This document shows positions 1 to 9,672 of a stretch of 64,000 nucleotides of DNA, piece by piece. Below the pieces are notes generated by a model, which was not told the DNA's origin, did no database searches, and was given only the letters and a program-made list of their open reading frames with translations. Position numbers and translations under genes: made by a program. The stretch spans positions 434,001 to 498,000 of the forward strand of contig NZ_CP041046.1 of the NCBI RefSeq assembly GCF_006385595.1. Direction: 5' to 3'. Each line of letters opens with the position of its first letter. The first letter of the stretch is position 1. This DNA is from Luteibacter pinisoli. GTDB taxonomy: Bacteria; Pseudomonadota; Gammaproteobacteria; Xanthomonadales; Rhodanobacteraceae.

Positions 1-1
1 C

Positions 2-106
2 AAGGCGCACATGAACGGCGTCGCCAGCGCAACGGGCGATACCCTGGTCGGCGAGAACGACGACAAGGGCAACCTGCTCAGCCTGTCGGCCAAGTACCAG
101 TTCTGA
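2..106 (+). CDS. C-terminal end of an outer-membrane beta-barrel protein (partial)
   Basis: Thirty-four codons are open from the window edge to a TGA stop. The peptide ends LLSLSAKYQF: alternating hydrophobic residues with a terminal phenylalanine, the usual C-terminal signature of an outer-membrane beta-barrel recognised by the BAM complex. The gene is followed 24 bp later by a strong bidirectional terminator, so it is the last gene of its unit. The family (porin, OmpW-like or TonB receptor) cannot be told from this fragment. Confidence 0.55.
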   Translation, partial: KAHMNGVASATGDTLVGENDDKGNLLSLSAKYQF

Positions 107-130
107 TCGCTTAACGCGAACAGGTGCTGA

Positions 131-164
131 AAAAAAACCTCCCCGGCGACGGGGAGGTTTTTTT
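131..164. terminator. Bidirectional Rho-independent terminator
   Basis: The arms AACCTCCCC and GGGGAGGTT surround a short loop (ggcga). An A-run lies on the left and a T-run on the right, so the hairpin has a U-tail in both directions. It sits between two convergent genes, the outer-membrane protein and gshA, and probably ends both. Confidence 0.9.
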
Positions 165-170
165 ATGCGA

Positions 171-1544
171 TCAATAGGCGTATTCGCTGAACACCGGATC
201 CACGCTGCCGTTCCATTTGCCGTGGAACTGCTCGAGCTTGGTGTCTGCCTGCGTCTTGCCCGACAGCGCGATCTCCAGCAGCGGTTCGATGTAGATCGAT
301 TCGTTGGCGCCGTCCGAACGGCGGCCGACGTTGCGACGCTTCAAACCGTGGTCGGCAATCTTCAGTGCCTCGAGCGACAGCTCACGCATCGTGTGGTTGC
401 GGAACTTCAGGTGCAGCGCTTCCTTCGGTACGCCATCGCGCAGGGCGTGGCGTTCGGCCTTGCTGAAATCCTTCACCAGGTCCCACGCCGCGTCGAGTGC
501 GACGTCGTCGTACAGCAGGCCTACCCAGAAGGCAGGCAGCGCGCACAGCTGGTTCCACGGGCTGGCATCGGCGCCGCGCATTTCCAGGTACTGCTTCAGG
601 CGCACCTCGGGGAAAGCCGTGGTGAGGTGATCCGCCCAGTCCTTCATGTTGGCCTTCACGCCCGGCAGTGCCGGCAGTTCGCCACGCATGAACTTGCGGA
701 AATCCTGGCCCGACAGGTCGACGTACTTGCCATCGCGATAGCTGAAGTACATCGGCACGTCGAGGATGTAATCGACGTAACGCTCGTAGCCGAAGCCTTC
801 CTCGAACACGAAGTCGAGCATGCCGGTGCGGTCCGCGTCGGTATCCGTCCACACGTGCGAGCGGAACGACTTGAAGCCGTTCGGCTTGCCTTCGGTAAAC
901 GGCGAATTGGCGAAGAGTGCGGTGGCGATCGGCTGCAGGGCCAGCGCCACGCGGAACTTTTTCACCATGTCCGCTTCGGTGGCGTAGTCCAGGTTCACCT
1001 GCACGGTGCAGGTGCGGGTCATCATGTCCAGGCCGAGCGAACCGACCTTGGGCATGTACTCGCGCATGATCTTGTAGCGGCCCTTGGGCATCCACGGCAT
1101 CTGGTCGCGGCGCCACTTCGGCTGGAAACCCATGCCGAGGAAGCCGATGCCGAACTCGTCGGCCACCGAGCGCACTTCCTTCAGGTGGGTGCTGACTTCG
1201 TCGCAGGTCTCGTGGATGGACACCAGCGGCGCGCCGGAGAGCTCCAGCTGGCCCGCGGGTTCCAGGGTGATGTTGGCCTTGCCCTTGGTCAGCGCGACCG
1301 GCGTCTCGCCCTCCCGGGCGATGTCCCAGTCATAGCGCTCGGCCAGCCCCTCGAGGATGGCGCGGATGCCCGGGCGCGGGCCTTCGAAGGGGGGCGGGGT
1401 AAGGTCGTCGGTATAGAAGCCGAACTTTTCGTGCTCGGTACCGATGCGCCAGGCTTCGCGCGGCTTTTCGCCCTCGGCGAGGTTGGCGACCAGGTCGTGC
1501 CGGTCACCGATGGGCGTGCTCTTGGCGGCGCTGGGAATGGACAC
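171..1544 (-). CDS. gshA: Glutamate-cysteine ligase (plant/proteobacterial GCS2 type)
   Basis: Catalyses the ATP-dependent joining of L-glutamate and L-cysteine, the first and rate-limiting step of glutathione synthesis, in the cytosol. The 457-residue product has GTEHEKFGF near the N-terminus, QLELSGAP and FLGMGFQPKW, which are typical of the GCS2 family found in plants, alphaproteobacteria and xanthomonads rather than of E. coli GshA. I chose a GTG start because AAGGAAG lies 4 bp upstream of it. The longer frame would add 44 residues of Arg/Pro-rich sequence with no family similarity. It is convergent with the preceding outer-membrane gene and stands downstream of rho on the same strand, but a terminator separates them, so it is probably monocistronic. 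Confidence 0.92.
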   Translation of the reverse strand: MSIPSAAKSTPIGDRHDLVANLAEGEKPREAWRIGTEHEKFGFYTDDLTPPPFEGPRPGIRAILEGLAERYDWDIAREGETPVALTKGKANITLEPAGQLELSGAPLVSIHETCDEVSTHLKEVRSVADEFGIGFLGMGFQPKWRRDQMPWMPKGRYKIMREYMPKVGSLGLDMMTRTCTVQVNLDYATEADMVKKFRVALALQPIATALFANSPFTEGKPNGFKSFRSHVWTDTDADRTGMLDFVFEEGFGYERYVDYILDVPMYFSYRDGKYVDLSGQDFRKFMRGELPALPGVKANMKDWADHLTTAFPEVRLKQYLEMRGADASPWNQLCALPAFWVGLLYDDVALDAAWDLVKDFSKAERHALRDGVPKEALHLKFRNHTMRELSLEALKIADHGLKRRNVGRRSDGANESIYIEPLLEIALSGKTQADTKLEQFHGKWNGSVDPVFSEYAY

Positions 1545-1675
1545 AAAACTTCCTTGGCAGTGGACGGCAGGGGCCGTAGCCGCCCCACATGGGGGCGCAT
1601 GCCGCCCGGGAAAAGGTGCCATGCCCGCCGGCGAGCGTAACAAAAGCCGGTGACGCCCGCGTGCGTTTCGGCGCA

Positions 1676-1705
1676 AGAAAAAAGGCCGCCCCGAGGGGCG
1701 GCCTT
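1676..1705 (-). terminator. Rho-independent terminator of rho
   Basis: On the minus strand the inverted repeat GGCCGCCCC/GGGGCGGCC is followed by a run of T. It lies about 23 bp after the rho stop codon and before gshA. Confidence 0.85.
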
Positions 1706-1727
1706 CTCAACGTGCCATTACTGGACT

Positions 1728-3557
<1,830 letters not shown>

Positions 3558-3655
3558 GGGCAAACCTCACGGGGCGCCGTTGGAAGAAGAGGTGGGAGGG
3601 TTCGCGGCTGGGGGGACAGCGGGGTGTCCCGGGGCGAACGCCTAGAGCCTAGCAT

Positions 3656-3687
3656 CGCGTGAGGCGCAAGGTAAAGCGCCTCACGCG
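3656..3687 (-). terminator. Hairpin between trxA and rho (possible attenuator/terminator)
   Basis: Perfect 11-bp arms CGCGTGAGGCG and CGCCTCACGCG flank a 10-base loop. It starts about 26 bp after the trxA stop and 99 bp before the rho start. Neither side has a T-run, so it is not a classical intrinsic terminator. It could end or stabilise the trxA transcript, or act in the rho leader. Confidence 0.5.
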
Positions 3688-3712
3688 GTGGCTCGGAGGG
3701 GTGGAGCAAATA

Positions 3713-4039
3713 TCAGATGGACTTATCGATGAACTGGGCGAGCACGCCCTTGTTCACGGCACCGACCTGGGTGCCGGCAACCTTGCCATCCTTGAACACC
3801 ATGAGGGTGGGGATGCCGCGGATGCCAAACTGGCGCGGGGTCTGCTGGTTCTCGTCGATGTTGATCTTCACGATCTTCACCTTGCCCTGGTACTCATCGG
3901 CAAGCTGCTCGAGGGCGGGCGCGATCGCCTTGCAGGGGCCGCACCATTCCGCCCAGAAATCGAGCAGGACGGGGGTGTCGGATTCGAGGACGTCCTTCGA
4001 GAAGGCGGCATCGCTCGTATGGGTGATCTTGTCGCTCAC
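3713..4039 (-). CDS. trxA: Thioredoxin 1
   Basis: Small cytosolic dithiol protein that reduces disulfides, for example in ribonucleotide reductase and methionine sulfoxide reductase. The 108-residue product carries the active site WAEWCGPCK and the cis-proline loop GIRGIPTLMVF, and matches the usual 105-109 residue size. I took the GTG start because GGAG lies about 6 bp before it; an upstream ATG would add 17 residues not found in thioredoxins. The order trxA then rho, with rhlB divergent, is the same as in E. coli and xanthomonads. Confidence 0.95.
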   Translation of the reverse strand: MSDKITHTSDAAFSKDVLESDTPVLLDFWAEWCGPCKAIAPALEQLADEYQGKVKIVKINIDENQQTPRQFGIRGIPTLMVFKDGKVAGTQVGAVNKGVLAQFIDKSI

Positions 4040-4462
4040 CGTGGTCTCCAATCGGGGTGTTAAGGGGGTTGACGACCGCGACGCTGGCATCGGCTACACT
4101 TAGGAGCCCCATGTCGCGGGTCCAACCGGAACCGAAGGTCGTGGCTATATCAGCCGATGGCCCTCATTCCAACCCAACTAGGGGCGCGATTCAAGCTATT
4201 CAAGGTGCCGGCGGGTGGTTTCCGTTGACATAGGTAAACCGGTTCATCGAGCCGGTTCAGCTATGCCAGCGGGAACCGTCGTACCGGCCACCTCCCGCCT
4301 CCGGCCAATCGTGCGCCGGGCGCGTCGACAGGCCGCCGGGCTAGCAAACCGGCAGCCGCGACCCTCCCGTGCCGCCTGCCGGACCAACCACCCGTCCCGT
4401 GGTGCATTCCTTGCCGCAGGGACGGCGTCGCGTACCTGCGACGCAAGATTCCAGGCCCATCC
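4040..4462. other. Intergenic region between divergent trxA and rhlB
   Basis: This 423-bp divergent region must hold the start signals for both genes. I see a candidate trxA promoter, listed separately. On the plus strand a 40-codon frame (4111-4233) begins with ATG 4 bp after AGGAG; its codons (ATA, AGG, CAA) are unlike the neighbours. The repeated element CCGGTTCA, which also forms AACCGG/CCGGTT, lies at 4237-4257. A perfect TTGACA at 4225 has no matching -10. A long 5' leader for rhlB is possible. Confidence 0.5.
4144..4172 (-). promoter_or_regulatory. Candidate sigma-70 promoter for trxA
   Basis: On the minus strand TTGGAA is followed after 17 bp by TATAGC, a moderate match to TTGACA/TATAAT. 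It would give a leader of about 100 bases before trxA. This is pattern matching only. Confidence 0.35.
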
Positions 4463-6199
4463 ATGTCCCAGACCGTACTTACCGACGTCTTCTACGAAAA
4501 CCTCGACCTTCATCCGCTGCTCCACCAGGGCCTCGCCACCGCCGGCATCACCCGCTGCACGCCCATCCAGGCGCTGACCCTCCCGGTCGCGCTCACCGGC
4601 CGCGACGTGGCGGGCCAGGCGCAGACCGGCACCGGCAAGACCTTCGCCTTCCTCGTGGCCCTGATGGACCGCCTGCTGAAGAACCCGGCCCAGCCCGGCC
4701 GCAAGGATTCCGACCCGCGCGCCCTGATCATCGCGCCCACCCGCGAGCTGGCCATCCAGATCGAAAAGGACTTCCAGACCATCGGCAAGGCCACCGGCCT
4801 GCGCAGCGCCCTGATCTACGGCGGCGTGGACTACGACAAGCAGCGCCAGCAGCTCCGCGACGGCTGCGACATCATCATCGCCACGCCGGGCCGCCTGCTG
4901 GACTACTACAAGCAGGACGTCTTCGGTTTCGGCAGCGTCGAAGTGATGGTGATCGACGAGGCCGACCGCATGTTCGACCTTGGCTTCATCAAGGACGTGC
5001 GCTTCATCTTCCGCCGCCTGCCGTCGCGTGAGCAGCGCCAGGTGCTGCTGTTCTCCGCCACCCTGAGCCATCGCGTGCTCGAGCTGGCCTACGAGCACAT
5101 GCACGAAGCGGAAAAGCTCGTCGTGGAGACCGAGAACGTCACCGCCGACCGCGTCCGCCAGGTGGTCTACTTCCCGTCCAAGGAAGAGAAGATGCCCCTG
5201 CTGCTCAACCTGCTTGAAGAGAGCAAGGCCGAGCGCAGCATCATCTTCGTCAACACCAAGGCCGCCGCCGAGCGCATCACGGATCGCCTGAAGCGCCATA
5301 ACTTCCGCGTCGGCGCCATTTCCGGCGACGTGCCGCAGGTGAAGCGCCAGAAGCTGCTGCAGCGTTTCCAGGACGGCCAGATCGACCTGCTGGTCGCCAC
5401 GGACGTGGCCGCCCGCGGCCTGCACATCCCGGCCGTCAGCCACGTCTTCAACTACGACCTGCCGCAGGATGCCGAGGACTACGTCCACCGCATCGGCCGC
5501 ACCGCGCGCCTGGGCGCCGAGGGCGACGCCATCAGCTTCGCCTGCGACCTCTATGCGATGGGCCTGCCGGACATCGAGACCTACATCAACCAGAAGATCC
5601 CCGCGGCGTCGATCGACGCGCGGATGCTGGTGATGCCGGCCCCGCGTCCGCGTGCCGACGGCGTGCAGGATGAAATCGACGACCCGAACGACACCGGTGG
5701 CCACGTGCCGACCCGTGGCGCGCCGCCGGAGAAGGGTGGCCGGGGTGGTCCGCGTTCGGGCTCCCGTTCGGGTTCGGGTTCGCGCCAGGGTGAGCGTTCG
5801 GGCACGCGTGAGCGTCGTCCGCCGCGCCAGGACAAGCCGGCCGTGACCTCGACCGAGGTGCCGGTCACCACCGTCGTCGTCGCCGAGACCGTGGCCGACC
5901 TGCCGGCCGCCGAAGCGATGGCCGCCGTCGGTGCCGCGCCGAAGAAGCGCCGCCGCCGTGGTGGTCGTGGCCGCGGTAGCCGCGAGGGTGGGGCCGAGGG
6001 CACGCCGGTGCGGATCCAGGATGCGGGCGCATCGGCTGCGCCGCGCGCGGCCGGCGCCGAGGGCGCCGCCAACCCGAACCGCCGTCCGTCGCGCCATGTG
6101 GCTGCCTCGCGACCGGCCGCCACGCCGGCCCCCGCCGCCGCCCCGGTGAAGAAGGAAGGCTTCTTCCGTCGCCTGGGTCGCATCTTCGGCGGCCGATAA
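4463..6199 (+). CDS. rhlB: ATP-dependent DEAD-box RNA helicase RhlB
   Basis: RNA-unwinding helicase; in enterobacteria RhlB belongs to the RNA degradosome with RNase E. Visible motifs: Q motif around residues 33-37, AQTGTGKT at 53-60, APTREL near 92, GGVDYDKQ, TPGRLLDYY, DEAD at 165-168, SAT near 199, then the second RecA domain with IIFVNTKAAAERI, VATDVAARGLHI and HRIGRTARLG. The core ends near residue 390. About 185 further residues follow: Gly/Ser/Arg-rich, an Ala/Val-rich linker, a KKRRRRGGRGRG patch, and a short ending KKEGFFRRLGRIFGGR. It is divergent from trxA-rho, the conserved RhlB context. The start has only a weak ribosome site but matches the family N-terminus. Confidence 0.92.
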   Translation: MSQTVLTDVFYENLDLHPLLHQGLATAGITRCTPIQALTLPVALTGRDVAGQAQTGTGKTFAFLVALMDRLLKNPAQPGRKDSDPRALIIAPTRELAIQIEKDFQTIGKATGLRSALIYGGVDYDKQRQQLRDGCDIIIATPGRLLDYYKQDVFGFGSVEVMVIDEADRMFDLGFIKDVRFIFRRLPSREQRQVLLFSATLSHRVLELAYEHMHEAEKLVVETENVTADRVRQVVYFPSKEEKMPLLLNLLEESKAERSIIFVNTKAAAERITDRLKRHNFRVGAISGDVPQVKRQKLLQRFQDGQIDLLVATDVAARGLHIPAVSHVFNYDLPQDAEDYVHRIGRTARLGAEGDAISFACDLYAMGLPDIETYINQKIPAASIDARMLVMPAPRPRADGVQDEIDDPNDTGGHVPTRGAPPEKGGRGGPRSGSRSGSGSRQGERSGTRERRPPRQDKPAVTSTEVPVTTVVVAETVADLPAAEAMAAVGAAPKKRRRRGGRGRGSREGGAEGTPVRIQDAGASAAPRAAGAEGAANPNRRPSRHVAASRPAATPAPAAAPVKKEGFFRRLGRIFGGR

Positions 6200-6280
6200 G
6201 CCAGGAACCGCGAAACCGACCACCGCAAATACCCGCCGCATACCTTATCCTCTAGGCTTCACGGACCAACGGGTAACGCG

Positions 6281-6958
6281 GTGATCGGTTTCGACCTGGT
6301 GAGCAAACGATACGAGGGCGACCACCAGGCCCTTACGGATGTCTCTTTCCAGGTGGGCGCCGGCGAGATGGCGTTCGTCACCGGGCATTCCGGGGCCGGC
6401 AAGAGCACCCTGCTCAAGCTGCTGGCCATGATCGAGCGGCCCACCAATGGCGTGGTCACCCTCGACGGGCAGAAGCTCAACACCGTCCGCTCCGCCGACA
6501 TCCCCCGGGTCCGCCGCAAGCTGGGCATGGTATTTCAGGACCATCGCCTGCTGATGGACCGCAGTGTCTTCGCCAATGTCGAACTGCCGCTGGTCATCGC
6601 CGGCGTGACGGCGACCGAGCGCTCGCGCCGCGTGCGCGCCGCGCTGGAGAAGGTCGGCCTGCTGAGCTACGAGAAGCAGCTGCCCGGTACCCTCTCCACG
6701 GGTGAGCAGCAGCGCGTGGGCATCGCCCGCGCCATCGTGGCCAAGCCGGCGGTGCTCATCGCCGACGAGCCCACGGGCAACCTCGACCCGCAGCTGGCCA
6801 TGGAAATCATGGGCCTGTTCGCCGAATTCCAGGCCGTAGGGACGGCCGTCCTCGTCGCCAGCCACGACCTGATGCTGATCAAGCGCATGAAGAAACGCGT
6901 TGTCGTCCTCGACCACGGCAAGCTGGTGGCCGACGTGCCCGCGACGGAGGTGGTATGA
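6281..6958 (+). CDS. ftsE: Cell division ATP-binding protein FtsE
   Basis: Cytosolic ATPase of the FtsEX complex, which couples divisome assembly to activation of periplasmic murein hydrolases. The 225-residue ABC domain shows Walker A GHSGAGKST at 35-43, the Q loop MVFQDHRLL, the signature LSTGEQQRV at 138-146 and Walker B VLIADEPTGNLDP from 158. The third signature residue is Thr rather than the usual Gly. It begins with GTG and its stop overlaps the ftsX start (ATGA), indicating translational coupling. Neighbours rhlB upstream and ftsX downstream fit a housekeeping unit. Confidence 0.95.
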   Translation: MIGFDLVSKRYEGDHQALTDVSFQVGAGEMAFVTGHSGAGKSTLLKLLAMIERPTNGVVTLDGQKLNTVRSADIPRVRRKLGMVFQDHRLLMDRSVFANVELPLVIAGVTATERSRRVRAALEKVGLLSYEKQLPGTLSTGEQQRVGIARAIVAKPAVLIADEPTGNLDPQLAMEIMGLFAEFQAVGTAVLVASHDLMLIKRMKKRVVVLDHGKLVADVPATEVV

Positions 6959-7935
6959 ACGCCGTCCGTGAGCCGCGCAAGGCGCCTGAGCCGGAGAAGA
7001 CCCGCCGCACGACGCCGCGCCACATCGGTGCCTGGCGCGAGCACCATGCCTGGAGCCTGTCGATCAGCTGGCGCCGCCTGGCCTCGCGTCCGCTCGGCAC
7101 CCTGCTGACGGTGGCCGTGATGGGCGTGGCCCTGGCCCTGCCGCTCGCGTTCTACCTCCTGCTTGGCAACGTGGAGCGGATGGGCGATGCGCTCGGCCGC
7201 AACCAGACCATCAGTGCCTTCATGAAGCCGGGCCAGAATGCGGCGATGGCCGAAACGGCGGCGTCGGCCCTGCGCGGGCGCCCCGAGGTGCAGGACATCG
7301 TCATTCGCACGCCGAAGGACGGCCTGGCCGAGCTGGCCGAGGTGCAGGGCTTCTCCGGCGCCCTGCAGTCGCTGGACGAGAACCCGCTTCCTTATGTGCT
7401 TTCGGTGCAGCCGAAGCCCACGCTTTCCGCCGACGATGCAAGCCGGCTCGTTGAAGCGATGAAGGCCCTGCCAGGCGTCGACATGGTCCAGGACACCGGC
7501 GCCTGGCGCCAGCGCCTCGACGCGATCGTCGGCGTCGGCGCCCGCGCGACCACGATGCTGGCGCTGCTCCTCGGCATCGCGGCACTGCTGGTGGTCGGCA
7601 ACACCATCCGCGTCGACATCCAGAGCCGCGCCGAGGAAATCGGCGTGTTGCTGCTGATCGGCGCCAGCCGGCCGTTCGTACGCCGGCCTTATCTCTACAC
7701 CGGCATCTGGCTGGGCCTGCTCGCAGGCATTCTCGCCGTGGTACTTGCCGTGGCGATCGAGTTGGCCATGGCGGGCCCCGTCGGCCGCCTGGCCGCGGCC
7801 TATGACGGCAGCGTCGCGTTCGGCGGCCTGCCGGCGTGGTTGCTTCTTTCCGTGCCGGTCGCGTCGGCGGTTCTCGGGTGGCTGGGTGCGCGGCTGGTCA
7901 GCGCACGCCAGATACGCCGCGCGGCAGCGGGTTAA
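6955..7935 (+). CDS. ftsX: Cell division permease-like protein FtsX
   Basis: Inner-membrane partner of FtsE. The 326-residue protein has a polar cytosolic N-terminus of about 40 residues, a first membrane segment (PLGTLLTVAVMGVALALPLA, near 43-64), a periplasmic domain of about 120 residues, and three further membrane segments near 200-222, 248-275 and 293-315, the four-TM FtsX topology. It overlaps ftsE by four bases. The next gene follows after 14 bp, so the operon may continue. Confidence 0.93.
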   Translation: MNAVREPRKAPEPEKTRRTTPRHIGAWREHHAWSLSISWRRLASRPLGTLLTVAVMGVALALPLAFYLLLGNVERMGDALGRNQTISAFMKPGQNAAMAETAASALRGRPEVQDIVIRTPKDGLAELAEVQGFSGALQSLDENPLPYVLSVQPKPTLSADDASRLVEAMKALPGVDMVQDTGAWRQRLDAIVGVGARATTMLALLLGIAALLVVGNTIRVDIQSRAEEIGVLLLIGASRPFVRRPYLYTGIWLGLLAGILAVVLAVAIELAMAGPVGRLAAAYDGSVAFGGLPAWLLLSVPVASAVLGWLGARLVSARQIRRAAAG

Positions 7936-7949
7936 GGGGAGGCCAGGGG

Positions 7950-8789
7950 GTGGCATCGCATATCGGATCAGGCGTCGCCGGCGCTACGCCGCGCATCCTG
8001 CTGGTGGACGGCTCCAAGGTCGTGCGCCAGCTGATTTCGCGCGTGGTGTCCGCCGAAGTGCCCGGCGTGGAAATCATTGGCGTCAGCACGGGTGCCGAAG
8101 CGCAGGCCGAGCTGCAGCGCGGCGTGTTCGACTTCGTTACCGTGGCGCTGCGCCTTCCGGACATGGATGGCCTCGACCTCGCACGTTTCGTGCGCGAATC
8201 GGCGCCGCAGATCTACATGCCCATCGTCGTTGTTTCCGGCGACGTGGAGCAGCGCCTGCATCGCCGTGAGCTGGGCGAATTCGTCACCGACTATTTCGAC
8301 AAGTCGCTCGGCTTCGGCGCGCTCGCGGAATTCATTCGCGGCTACGTACGGCCGGAAGGCGGCGCCGAAGGCGAAGTGCTGTACGTGGAAGACAGCCGCG
8401 TCGTCGCGCTGGCCACGCGCCGCATGATGGAGAAGTACGGCCTCACCGTGCATCACGTGATCAGCGCGGAAGATGCCATCGAATTCCTGCGTGCAGCGAA
8501 GGCCGAGGGCCGGATGGGGGCGGATGTCGTGCTCACCGACGTCAGCCTCAAGGGCGAGCTCACCGGTGGCGATCTGGTGGAGCGCATTCGCAACGAGTTC
8601 GGCTACGGCAAGGGCAAGCTGCCCACGCTCATCATGACGGGCGACGAAAACCCCGCGAACCAGGCCGCGCTGTTGCGCGCCGGTGCGAATGATCTTGTCG
8701 AAAAACCCGTGGAAGAAAAGCTGCTGATCACGAAGCTGCTGTTCCAGCTTCGCGTGGCCCTGCATCTGCGCGGAAAGGCCGACGCTTGA
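7950..8789 (+). CDS. Tandem receiver-domain protein (pseudo-receiver plus intact receiver)
   Basis: A 279-residue protein made of two CheY-like receiver domains and no output domain. Domain 1 (about 12-125) reads RILLVDGSK and VALRLPDMDG. One of the paired acidic residues is Gly, and the phospho-acceptor Asp is replaced by Ala, while the C-terminal Lys (YFDKS) remains. Domain 2 (about 145-270) has LYVEDS, VVLTDVSL and VEKPV, so the acceptor Asp and the Lys are both present. The GTG start has AAGGGGAGG 7 bp upstream and lies 14 bp after ftsX. Its stop overlaps the TTG start of ung. Function unknown; with no DNA-binding or enzymatic domain it probably works by protein contact. Confidence 0.8.
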   Translation: MASHIGSGVAGATPRILLVDGSKVVRQLISRVVSAEVPGVEIIGVSTGAEAQAELQRGVFDFVTVALRLPDMDGLDLARFVRESAPQIYMPIVVVSGDVEQRLHRRELGEFVTDYFDKSLGFGALAEFIRGYVRPEGGAEGEVLYVEDSRVVALATRRMMEKYGLTVHHVISAEDAIEFLRAAKAEGRMGADVVLTDVSLKGELTGGDLVERIRNEFGYGKGKLPTLIMTGDENPANQAALLRAGANDLVEKPVEEKLLITKLLFQLRVALHLRGKADA

Positions 8790-9487
8790 ACGATCGCGTA
8801 CGCCTGGAGAGCTCCTGGAAGGAGCGCATCGGCGATTACCTGGATCGCCCGGAGATGCTGGCGCTGTCGGCGTTCCTTCGCGACGAGAAGGCGCACGGCA
8901 AGGTCATCTATCCGCCCGGCCCCGATATCTTCAACGCATTCGGCCACACGCCGTTCGATGCCGTGCGTGTCGTCATCCTCGGCCAGGATCCGTACCACGG
9001 CCCGGATCAGGCGCATGGCCTGAGTTTTTCCGTGCGGCCGGGCGTACGTGTCCCGCCGTCGCTGCAGAACATGTTCAAGGAAATCGAGAGCTGCCTCGGC
9101 ATCCCGCGTCCGGACCATGGCTGCCTCACGCCGTGGGCGGATCGTGGTGTCCTGCTGCTCAATGCCGTGCTCACGGTGGAAGCCGGGCAGGCGGCGTCGC
9201 ACCAGGGTCGTGGCTGGGAAGGCTTCACCGACGCGGCCATCGATGCGCTCAACCGCGAACGCGAAGGCCTCGTCTTCATGCTCTGGGGCAGCCACGCGCA
9301 GAAGAAAGGCCAGCTGATCGACGGCAAGCGCCACTGCATCCTGCGCAGCGTGCATCCCTCGCCGCTATCCGCGCATCGCGGGTTCATGGGCTGCGGGCAC
9401 TTCGCCATGGCCAACGCCTACCTTGAGTCGCGCGGCGAAGCGCCCATCGACTGGTCGCTGCCGCCACGCGCTGAACTCCACGCCTGA
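8786..9487 (+). CDS. ung: Uracil-DNA glycosylase, family 1
   Basis: Removes uracil from DNA as the first step of base-excision repair. The 233-residue protein has the water-activating motif GQDPYHGPDQAHGLSFSV, with the catalytic Asp, and the minor-groove loop HPSPLSAHRGF. Its size matches family 1 (E. coli 229). The start is TTG, overlapping the stop of the receiver-domain gene (TTGA), and no in-frame ATG or GTG lies near. The preceding GGAAAGG can serve as ribosome site. Confidence 0.94.
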   Translation: MNDRVRLESSWKERIGDYLDRPEMLALSAFLRDEKAHGKVIYPPGPDIFNAFGHTPFDAVRVVILGQDPYHGPDQAHGLSFSVRPGVRVPPSLQNMFKEIESCLGIPRPDHGCLTPWADRGVLLLNAVLTVEAGQAASHQGRGWEGFTDAAIDALNREREGLVFMLWGSHAQKKGQLIDGKRHCILRSVHPSPLSAHRGFMGCGHFAMANAYLESRGEAPIDWSLPPRAELHA

Positions 9488-9490
9488 AAA

Positions 9491-9521
9491 GACAAAAGCC
9501 CGCGGCCGAAGCGCGCGGGCT
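9491..9521 (-). terminator. Rho-independent terminator facing the toxin gene
   Basis: AGCCCGCG/CGCGGGCT arms with a 9-base loop; on the minus strand the hairpin runs into TTTTGTCTTTT. It starts just after the ung stop, so it may also end ung, though the T-run exists only in the minus direction. Confidence 0.65.
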
Positions 9522-9562
9522 AAGTAGCAACCGGATCACTTGTCATCATGTTCCGGCCCGCC

Positions 9563-9661
9563 TCAATCGCGACCAAGCACTGCATTGAGGTCTTCGAAAT
9601 CGGCGTTGCCGCCGACAGACGCTTTGAAGTTAATTGTTGGGCGCCCAACATGCAAGCGCAC
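9563..9661 (-). other. Short protein-like reading frame downstream of the toxin (gene remnant?)
   Basis: A 32-codon GTG frame reads VRLHVGRPTINFKASV then GGNADFEDLNAVLGRD. The composition looks like protein, and codon third positions are less GC-rich than in surrounding genes. It starts 11 bp after the toxin stop, in another frame. It could be a very small gene, the tail of a decayed one, or chance. No family recognised. Confidence 0.25.
9635..9650. repeat. Perfect 16-bp palindrome TGTTGGGCGCCCAACA
   Basis: A fully symmetric palindrome between the toxin gene and its terminator. The halves GTTGGGC and GCCCAAC have the form of the outer core boxes of integron attC sites (GTTRRRY/RYYYAAC), but I found no second pair at the usual distance. 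An operator or a coincidence is equally possible. Confidence 0.45.
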
Positions 9662-9672
9662 ACGGGTTGCTT

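Noticed and set aside
4225..4262. Sigma-70 promoter for rhlB based on a perfect TTGACA
   Set aside because: No acceptable -10 hexamer lies 15-19 bp downstream.
9635..9650. Complete integron attC site next to the toxin
   Set aside because: Only one pair of core-like boxes is present, directly abutting. No partner pair lies at the usual distance and no integrase is in the window.
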